64,000 bases of DNA, from NCBI GenBank assembly GCA_015069495.1, contig SVIN01000008.1, positions 1 to 64,000 of the forward strand, given 5' to 3'. The position numbers and the translations under genes are program-made. The notes beneath the pieces were generated by a model that was not told the DNA's origin, did not search any database, and saw only the letters and a list, made by a program, of their open reading frames with translations. Below, in pieces: positions 1 to 5,915 of this stretch (position 1 is the stretch's first letter; each line of letters opens with the position of its first letter). The stretch comes from Clostridiales bacterium (GTDB lineage Bacteria > Bacillota > Clostridia > Christensenellales > Borkfalkiaceae).

Positions 1-2582
1 ATGCCATTCGTAGGCATGGTCACGCTGACAGGCGCAACATTCTGTGCTTGTGCACGTGCCATGTTTACGTTGATGGGCGTTGCGTTTGCAACTTCTGCAC
101 CAGGTGTATTAATCGTCAATGCTTGTGCTTCAGGTGCAATGCCGTTCGTAGGCATGGTCACGCTGATAGGTGCTACGTTTTGAGCCTGCGCACGTGCCAT
201 ATTGATAGCAATAGGCGTTGCGTTTGCAACTTCCGCACCAGGCGTATTGATAGTCAACGCTTGTGCTTCAGGTGCTACACCGTTCGTAGGCATGGTCACG
301 CTGACAGGTGCAACGTTTTGAGCCTGCGCACGTGCCATATTGATAGCAATAGGCGTTGCGTTTGTAACTTCTGCACCAGGTGTATTGATAGTCAACGCTT
401 GTGCGCTAGGTGCTACACCATTCGTAGGCATGGTCACGCTGATAGGCGCAACATTCTGTGCTTGTGCTCTTGCAACATTAACCGCAATAGGCGTCGCTTC
501 TTCCACTTGAACGCTAGGCGTATTGATGGTCAAAGGTTGAACCGCTTGTTTCTTCACACCAGGCATGTTTACGCCAACCGCTGCAGGTTTCTGCGCTTGC
601 GCGCCCGCTACATTCACATTGATGGGTGTTGCAGGTTCCACTTGCGCACTAGGTACATTGATAGTCAAAGGCATTGCAGCGGCTTTCTGCTTCGACTTAG
701 ACATACGAACCGATACGGGTGCGGAAGAAGTAGCACCAGCACCAGGCATATTGACGTTGACAGTGCCAGGTTTTTGAACTTGCGCGCTGGGCATATTGAT
801 GGTCAAAGGCGTTGTTTCTTCCGTCTGCGCATTGGGCAAGTTCACCGTCAAAGGCGTTACGCCGCGTTTTTGTGTTTTTGCCATATTGACATTGACGGGC
901 GTAGGCTTTTGAGCCTGAGCCGCGGGCATGTTGATGCTGATAGGCGTAGGCTTTTGAGCCTGAGCCGCGGGCATGTTGATGCTGATAGGCGTAGGTTTTT
1001 GAGCCTGAGCCGCGGGCATATTGATGCTGATAGGCGTAGGGTTCTGCGCTTTTGCCGTAGGAACGTTGATACTGATTGGAGCAACCGTAGTAGGTTGAGC
1101 CTTGGGCATGCTGACGTTGATGGGCGCAGGCTTCTGTTGCGCTTTTGCCGCCGGCATGCTGATATTGATAGGAGTAGGCGTCTGCTGAGGCTTTGCCGCA
1201 GGCATATTTACATTGATAGAAGCTTCCTTCTTGCGAGCCTTTGCCGCAGGCATGTTAATGCTGATAGGCGTAGGCTGTTGCGTTTGAGCCGAAGGCATAT
1301 TCACATTGATAGACGACGCATCCTTCGCTTGCGCTGCAGGAAGATGGACATTGATTGCAGGCATATCGCTAGGTTTCGATGCAGGCGTATGCACGTTGAT
1401 TTCGGGTGCTTGTTGATGAGGCACTTGAATATTGATCGGCTGTTTGGGGGTAGTAATGTTGATATTGGGCATAATTTGCTTGCGGCCTTTTTGTTCTGCA
1501 AGCGCATCCTTCGTCCATCTCAACTTCAGCACGAAGTCACTGACTGCCATCACGAATGCAATCCCCGAAACAAGAAGTGTATACTTGTCTAAGGATTTCG
1601 TCAAGACTGCCACAACTTTACCGCCAACTTGTAAGAATGCAGCTTCCCCGAGGAGATATTCACATGCACCGGAGAACCCAGCCGTGACAAACATCAATCC
1701 CGAGAATATACGGAAATTGCGAATACCGGGAGTGTAAGGACCTTCAACGCTGTATTCGGAGGTATTCAACGCATGTCCAATCATCCCCATTAACCAAATA
1801 AGGGTAAACGCTTCAGCCACAACGGGCAATACGCCGCGACCGCCTACGGTAAGAGATTTCGCTCCCGCCGAAAGGCAAATACACGCTATGTTGTAGAGCA
1901 CGCTTCTCTTGATAAACACGTAGCCGATGACACCCACTGCCCCAAGTTGTAATACATTGCGGAGCAAGGGAATAAATCTGCCGTAAGGACGCTTACTTTC
2001 TGAAACGCCCGTTTCTTCGTCTATGTAGAATACGCTGACTTTACCGCCTACGAACCCGCAAACAAAGTGCACTGCAAGTCCAAAAGCAGCCAGAGCGTAA
2101 CCTGCAAGAGTCAAAGATGCCGCAGAATTGCACAGCATATAAATCAACATGTGGTTGATGACGATACAGGAAAGCGAAGCGGAGAAAATCTTTCCCAACG
2201 TTTCCATTGCGTCAATATTCGCATTCAACCCATAGACGCGGCTGACCTTTTTCTTGAACAGGTTTTTCAGGTGAGTCAACGCCCTGAGAATGTTGACACC
2301 CAAAAACGTCAAAGTAAAGAGATATAACCCAGCGGTTAAAAATCTTAACTTTGACTCTACTGTCCCCAAGTCGTGTTTAAGGGCCACCACAAGCGCGCTC
2401 TTAATCCCCGTAGCGCCCACGTTGGTCGCCATCAAGGAAAGACACGTTAACCCAGTCAACACAAACAAAGCAAAAATGTAGGCCATCCCTACCAATTCCG
2501 CTCTGCGACGACTCTTGTCAATCCGTCTACGAATAAACGCACCATGCTTCGTAGGCACTGATTTGATCTTGTATTTTTTCAT
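1..2582 (-). CDS. Polytopic membrane protein with long C-terminal tandem-repeat tail (3' end beyond window)
   Basis: Reading the minus strand from ATG 2582 gives at least 860 codons without a stop, so the 3' end lies left of base 1. GGAGG sits 9 bases before the ATG and a consensus promoter lies further upstream. The N-terminus is very basic (about 30 residues), followed by roughly nine hydrophobic segments between residues 31 and 354. From about residue 371 to the edge the protein is a Pro/Ala/Gln/Asn-rich repeat. The basic unit is about 15 residues, of the form P-(I/V)-(N/S)-(I/V)-N-M-P-x-A-Q-A-Q-K-P-T. Towards the edge three units combine into a 46-residue super-repeat. Basic residues after the last hydrophobic segment suggest that the tail is cytoplasmic, but the segment count is uncertain. 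I recognise no family for either half and assign no function. A 514-codon plus-strand frame over the same region is only its antisense shadow. Confidence 0.85.
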   Translation of the reverse strand, partial: MKKYKIKSVPTKHGAFIRRRIDKSRRRAELVGMAYIFALFVLTGLTCLSLMATNVGATGIKSALVVALKHDLGTVESKLRFLTAGLYLFTLTFLGVNILRALTHLKNLFKKKVSRVYGLNANIDAMETLGKIFSASLSCIVINHMLIYMLCNSAASLTLAGYALAAFGLAVHFVCGFVGGKVSVFYIDEETGVSESKRPYGRFIPLLRNVLQLGAVGVIGYVFIKRSVLYNIACICLSAGAKSLTVGGRGVLPVVAEAFTLIWLMGMIGHALNTSEYSVEGPYTPGIRNFRIFSGLMFVTAGFSGACEYLLGEAAFLQVGGKVVAVLTKSLDKYTLLVSGIAFVMAVSDFVLKLRWTKDALAEQKGRKQIMPNINITTPKQPINIQVPHQQAPEINVHTPASKPSDMPAINVHLPAAQAKDASSINVNMPSAQTQQPTPISINMPAAKARKKEASINVNMPAAKPQQTPTPINISMPAAKAQQKPAPINVSMPKAQPTTVAPISINVPTAKAQNPTPISINMPAAQAQKPTPISINMPAAQAQKPTPISINMPAAQAQKPTPVNVNMAKTQKRGVTPLTVNLPNAQTEETTPLTINMPSAQVQKPGTVNVNMPGAGATSSAPVSVRMSKSKQKAAAMPLTINVPSAQVEPATPINVNVAGAQAQKPAAVGVNMPGVKKQAVQPLTINTPSVQVEEATPIAVNVARAQAQNVAPISVTMPTNGVAPSAQALTINTPGAEVTNATPIAINMARAQAQNVAPVSVTMPTNGVAPEAQALTINTPGAEVANATPIAINMARAQAQNVAPISVTMPTNGIAPEAQALTINTPGAEVANATPINVNMARAQAQNVAPVSVTMPTNG
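7..500. repeat. 138-bp tandem super-repeat (46 codons)
   Basis: The sequence beginning ttcgtaggcatggtcacgct recurs at 7, 145, 283 and 421, exactly 138 bp apart. Copies are nearly identical until about 500 and then diverge. The period is a multiple of three and lies in frame within the minus-strand membrane/repeat protein. The array runs off the left edge. Confidence 0.93.
901..1080. repeat. 45-bp tandem repeat (15 codons)
   Basis: Units starting gtagg at 901, 946, 991 and 1036 are almost identical at the DNA level. Each encodes one 15-residue unit of the same repeat protein. The homogeneity suggests recent unequal exchange or slippage. Confidence 0.9.
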
Positions 2583-2708
2583 CTATCCAAACCTCCGACG
2601 GTTTTTACTGGTTTTTAAGGGAATTTTCCGCTCCCTCCGCGGGAATTTTTAACACCGATTTTCTCGCGCGCTCACGCGAATAAAATTAATGTCTAGTATT
2701 TCTAAACT

Positions 2709-2737
2709 ATTATACTCTTTTTTCATAGTTATGTCAA
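2709..2737 (-). promoter_or_regulatory. Sigma-A promoter of the repeat-protein gene
   Basis: On the minus strand TTGACA (2737-2732), 17 bp, TATAAT (2714-2709), a perfect consensus. The leader to ATG 2582 is about 120 bases and contains GC-rich inverted segments that I cannot assign to a known regulator. Confidence 0.85.
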
Positions 2738-2820
2738 TTTCATAAACGCCAAATTGATAATAAAATTTGTGAAAAATAAAAATATTTTTTATTTTCCCTT
2801 ACTTGAGCCAATCGAGCCAC

Positions 2821-2851
2821 AAAAAAAAGACACCGACCAATCGTCAGTGCC
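2821..2851 (-). terminator. Rho-independent terminator of ppa
   Basis: Minus-strand stem GGCACTGAC / GTCGGTGTC (9 bp with two G-U pairs) followed by eight T residues. Confidence 0.85.
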
Positions 2852-2870
2852 TTTCTATCAAGGTAAAATT

Positions 2871-3401
2871 TTATTTACAAAACACTTCTTTATAGGATGC
2901 AATGCACTTGTTGATAATTTCCATTGCCTCATCACGGTGGCAGATTTCTTTCACCGTCGTTTGCTTGTGTTCTAAAGATTTATACACCTCAAAGAAGTGC
3001 ATCATTTCCTCAAAAATGTGTTTCGGAAGTTCTTGAATATCATAAAAATGGTTGTAGGTTGGATCCCCGAAAGGGATTGCGATGATTTTTTCATCCAACG
3101 AACCGCCGTCAATCATGGTGATAACCCCGATAGGATAACACTTTACCAACGTAGAGGGATAAATCGACTCGTTACACAACACCAAAACGTCCAACGGGTC
3201 TCCGTCGTCTGCAAAGGTACGAGGGATAAAACCATAGTTGGCAGGGTATACGGTGGAAGTATACAATACACGGTCCAATTTCAATAAACCCGTGTCCTTA
3301 TCCAATTCATATTTTGCCTTACAACCTTTGGGTATTTCGATAAATACTTCAAAACTTTTTGCTGTAATACGATTTGCTTCAATGTCATGCCAAATATTCA
3401 T
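2871..3401 (-). CDS. ppa: Inorganic pyrophosphatase, family I
   Basis: 176 residues, the usual size for a bacterial family I soluble pyrophosphatase, which hydrolyses PPi to two phosphates in the cytoplasm. The diagnostic metal-binding segment D-D-G-D-P-L-D-V-L-V-L is present, together with the N-terminal I-P-K-G and the Y-P-A-N-Y-G-F-I-P motifs. GAGGT lies just before ATG 3401. The gene has its own promoter and terminator and stands alone. A PPi-type phosphofructokinase is encoded at 52042, so PPi could be either hydrolysed or used for glycolysis in this organism. Confidence 0.97.
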   Translation of the reverse strand: MNIWHDIEANRITAKSFEVFIEIPKGCKAKYELDKDTGLLKLDRVLYTSTVYPANYGFIPRTFADDGDPLDVLVLCNESIYPSTLVKCYPIGVITMIDGGSLDEKIIAIPFGDPTYNHFYDIQELPKHIFEEMMHFFEVYKSLEHKQTTVKEICHRDEAMEIINKCIASYKEVFCK

Positions 3402-3422
3402 ACGTTTACCTCATTTTCTTTT

Positions 3423-3451
3423 ATTTTAGCATATTTTTCACGATAAGGCAA
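3423..3451 (-). promoter_or_regulatory. Promoter of ppa
   Basis: Minus strand TTGCCT (3451-3446), 17 bp, TAAAAT (3428-3423), about 22 bases before the start codon. Confidence 0.75.
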
Positions 3452-3545
3452 GAATACAAACGGACTTATTGTTGATTTTTTGTAAAATTTTCAACGCGTA
3501 CATGGGTACCTCATTTTTATTTTTTATAAATTTCAACGCGTACAT
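3438..3545 (-). other. Possible 35-codon ORF with an internal 14-codon duplication
   Basis: ATG 3545 to TGA 3438 encodes 35 residues in which M-Y-A-L-K occurs at positions 1 and 15, because of a 17-bp direct repeat (3489-3505 and 3531-3547) spaced 42 bp apart. The inner ATG (3503) has GAGG 5 bases upstream and would give a 21-residue peptide. The end of the frame overlaps the -35 of ppa. Coding status is unproven; it may be only a repeat. Confidence 0.25.
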
Positions 3546-3773
3546 GGTATACCCGTTTTTATTTCTTGAATTGTAAAAAAATAACGCATATTTTCTCTTA
3601 TCTTCTCATCTTTATCACGCGATAGCGTGTATGTAACCCGCAACGCGCGATGCAATCCATTCAGCAGAATGGCATGGTATCAAACCGAAAATGACATACA
3701 CCTGGCGCTGATTCCATACACGGCAAGCCGTGATTACATGCCAAGCCTTTCGGCTTGAATCGAAGCGAGCTTC

Positions 3774-4120
3774 TCCGCCCCTCGCACGTAAGGAGCGTAG
3801 CGACGGAATAGCGAAGAATGAGCGTCAGTCGTGAACACCCCACAAAACCGAGCGGTTCGTCTTATACGCCAAAAAAAGGATGCCCAACGGACCCCAACCG
3901 CAGAAGACGACATACCGCGCTACGCGCGGAGCGTCGGGGCTCGATGTATCTTACGGAAGAAATTTTCACCCGCATTTTCCGCCCCTCGCGCGTAAGGAGC
4001 GTAGCGACGGAATAGCGAAGAATGAGCGTCACTCGTGAACACCTCACGAAACCGAGCGGTTCGTCTTATACGCCAAAAAAAGGATGCCCAACGGACATCC
4101 TTTTTTTGGCGCAGAAGACG
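3774..4120. repeat. Direct duplication (about 140 bp, offset 204 bp) including the tRNA-Ser 3' tip
   Basis: The segment from 3774 (tccgcccctcgc) to about 3910 recurs from 3978 to about 4120 with only a few mismatches. It includes the run ending ggatgcccaacggac and, after a small replaced stretch, gcagaagacga, which are the last 11 bases of the tRNA-Ser body. The left copy therefore carries a tRNA 3'-tip remnant but lacks one arm of the terminator. Short frames inside both copies (minus 3661-3843 and 3862-4047) look alike only because of the duplication. The rest of 3546-4074 holds no gene I can support. Confidence 0.8.
4075..4107 (-). terminator. Terminator of tRNA-Ser
   Basis: Minus strand GGATGTCC-GTT-GGGCATCC followed by seven T residues, directly after the encoded CCA. 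Flanking A7 and T7 make it symmetrical. Confidence 0.85.
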
Positions 4121-4197
4121 AGATTCGAACTCGTGCTACGGTTTCCCATACTACTCCCTTAGCAGGGGAGCCCCTTGAGCCTCTTGGGTACTTCTGC
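4107..4197 (-). tRNA. tRNA-Ser(GCU)
   Basis: Minus strand. Acceptor GCAGAAG pairs with CTTCTGC. The anticodon stem-loop CTCCCCTGCTAAGGGAG gives anticodon GCT, which reads AGC/AGU. There is a long variable arm as expected for class II tRNAs, and a T-arm CGAG-TTCGAAT-CTCG. The discriminator is G and the CCA end is genomically encoded (bases 4109-4107). Confidence 0.95.
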
Positions 4198-4236
4198 ATG
4201 GCTCAATTTGATTGGTTTTATTCAAAAAGCTATATT

Positions 4237-4265
4237 ACTATATCACATTTTTCGATACTTGTCAA
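4237..4265 (-). promoter_or_regulatory. Promoter of tRNA-Ser
   Basis: Minus strand TTGACA (4265-4260), 17 bp, TATAGT (4242-4237), about 40 bases before the mature tRNA 5' end. Confidence 0.8.
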
Positions 4266-4345
4266 AGCTTTTCACCCGAAAAAACAAAAATTCTTCGGGA
4301 AATTTTACACTTTTGAAAAAATATCGCAAAATTCTTTCCAAACGC

Positions 4346-4374
4346 TTGACCCCGCCCGATTTATCGTCTATAAT
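4346..4374 (+). promoter_or_regulatory. Promoter of nagB
   Basis: TTGACC (4346-4351), 17 bp, TATAAT (4369-4374), 37 bases before the ATG. Confidence 0.85.
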
Positions 4375-4411
4375 TAATACTGTAAAAAAATAAATCATTG
4401 AGGTGAATTAT

Positions 4412-5134
4412 ATGAAGGTTATCATTACCGAAAATTACGACGAAATGAGTAAAAAAGCTGCCGAAATCATGATTGATTTGGTGAAGAACAATCCCAACGC
4501 AGTATTGGGTCTTGCAACTGGTTCCAGCCCCATCGGCATGTATCAATATATGGCAAAAGATTGCAAGGAAAACGGTACCTCTTATAAAAACGTTTCCACC
4601 GTCAACCTTGACGAATACGTTGGCTTGACCGCTGATCACGACCAAAGCTATGCTTACTTTATGCGTAAAAACTTATTCGACAACATCGATATCGATTTGA
4701 AGAACACCAACTTGCCTTGCGGAAGCGCACCCGATTCGCAGGCAGAATGCGACCGCTACAACGCATTGTTGGAAACGAAAAAACAAGACGTGCAGGTGCT
4801 TGGCCTTGGTTCAAACGGTCATATCGGTTTCAATGAACCCGGTACCCCGCTTAATTCCGTAACCCATCTCGTAGACTTGACGGAAAATACCATCAAAGAC
4901 AACTCCCGTCTTTTCAACTCGATTGACGAAGTACCCCGCCAAGCACTTTCCATGGGTATCAAAAATATCATGCAGGCAAAATCCATCCTCATGGTTGTTT
5001 CGGGTAAGAACAAAGCAGAAGCCGTACGCGGTATGGTGAAGGGTGAAATCACCACCCAATTGCCCGCATCCGTATTGCAGTTGCACCCCTTCGTAACCAT
5101 CATTTGCGACAAGGATGCTGCAAGCCTTCTTTAA
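4412..5134 (+). CDS. nagB: Glucosamine-6-phosphate deaminase
   Basis: 240 residues. It converts glucosamine 6-phosphate to fructose 6-phosphate plus ammonia in the cytoplasm. Family motifs are the N-terminal G-L-A-T-G-S-S-P, N-L-D-E-Y-V-G-L, and G-L-G-S-N-G-H-I-G-F-N-E-P-G. I chose ATG 4412, because a GTG at 4403 lies inside the GAGGTG Shine-Dalgarno itself. The gene is monocistronic with its own promoter and terminator; no nagA or GlcNAc transporter is adjacent. It would feed amino-sugars from glycans into glycolysis, which fits the glycosidases elsewhere in the window. Confidence 0.96.
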   Translation: MKVIITENYDEMSKKAAEIMIDLVKNNPNAVLGLATGSSPIGMYQYMAKDCKENGTSYKNVSTVNLDEYVGLTADHDQSYAYFMRKNLFDNIDIDLKNTNLPCGSAPDSQAECDRYNALLETKKQDVQVLGLGSNGHIGFNEPGTPLNSVTHLVDLTENTIKDNSRLFNSIDEVPRQALSMGIKNIMQAKSILMVVSGKNKAEAVRGMVKGEITTQLPASVLQLHPFVTIICDKDAASLL

Positions 5135-5152
5135 TTGAAAATTGTACAAATC

Positions 5153-5178
5153 GGACGGTGTTACACCGTCCTTTTTTC
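5153..5178 (+). terminator. Terminator of nagB
   Basis: GGACGGTG-TTA-CACCGTCC followed by TTTTTT. Confidence 0.92.
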
Positions 5179-5295
5179 TTGTAAAAAATCAATATAAAAT
5201 TCCTACAATATATTATAAGAAAGAATTTTCACGAAAATTTCACCCGAATCGGCAGTAAAATCGTCAAAATATCGTTCAGTAACTTTATAAAACGG

Positions 5296-5324
5296 TTGCA
5301 ATTTCAACGTTTTTATGGTAGAAT
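5296..5324 (+). promoter_or_regulatory. Promoter of the lipoprotein cluster
   Basis: TTGCAA (5296-5301), 17 bp, TAGAAT (5319-5324). It probably serves the 5423 gene and, with only 31 bp between them, the 5916 gene. Confidence 0.7.
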
Positions 5325-5422
5325 TAAACTACGGTATTATAACATGCCGAAGTATACTTTAAAAAATATAAACGAGACAGCGGTTTTTTCAAACCAACCG
5401 TTGACTTGAGGAGGAAATAATC

Positions 5423-5884
5423 ATGAAAATTTTTAAGAAATTAGCAACTCTTTCCATGGCATTGATGTTTGTGGTTGGGCTTGGCGCGTTGACGGCTTGC
5501 AATGGCGACGACAGCAGTTCCGCCCCCGCTTCCAGCAGTGCTTCTGCCTCTGTTTCCAGTGAAGAAAACAAAAACTATACTTGCTATGAATTCATCGTAT
5601 TGGATGCAGATGGTAATAAAGTAGGCGATGGTTACAACGTACAACTTTGTATGGTAAATGCCGACGGCTCATTAGGCTCTTGCTTAATGCCTAGTCCAGT
5701 TGTTAATGGTGTTTGCGAATACACTTCTATTAAAACCCCTGGCATCTATGAAGTCCATATTGTAACAGGTTCTCAGGATGAGGGTTATAGCGATGAAGGT
5801 GTTTCTTTGAAAGAAGTTGTTAGAACCAGCGCAGACGCATTCGGCTTATATACTATTCAACTTGCACCCGTAGAAGCAGAATAA
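5423..5884 (+). CDS. Small surface lipoprotein, prealbumin-like fold
   Basis: 153 residues. A signal peptide ends in lipobox L-T-A-C (Cys26), followed by a Ser/Ala-rich tether (about 29-48). One globular domain of about 100 residues resembles the CNA-B/SpaA type of beta-sandwich: an opening strand, D-A-D-G-N-K-V, and a closing G-I-Y-E-V. That fold assignment is inference from pattern. AGGAGG precedes the ATG. The first 26 residues are nearly identical to those of the next gene, and its domain resembles that protein's first domain, so the two look like a short and a long paralogue. Function unknown. Confidence 0.85.
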   Translation: MKIFKKLATLSMALMFVVGLGALTACNGDDSSSAPASSSASASVSSEENKNYTCYEFIVLDADGNKVGDGYNVQLCMVNADGSLGSCLMPSPVVNGVCEYTSIKTPGIYEVHIVTGSQDEGYSDEGVSLKEVVRTSADAFGLYTIQLAPVEAE

Positions 5885-5915
5885 TTAAAAAATCCCCTAC
5901 TCAGGAGAATATTAT

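Noticed and set aside
7-500. Regular 138-bp repeats considered as CRISPR or satellite DNA
   Set aside because: The period is a multiple of three, there are no unique spacers, and the repeats translate into a coherent protein repeat.
48-1592. 514-codon plus-strand frame rich in Arg, Cys and His
   Set aside because: It is the antisense of the repetitive minus-strand gene, which has promoter, ribosome site, membrane helices and sensible repeats; the plus frame has none of these.
3661-4047. Two similar 60-61-codon minus-strand frames
   Set aside because: They lie in the duplicated intergenic block; similarity follows from the duplication and there is no ribosome site or recognisable domain.
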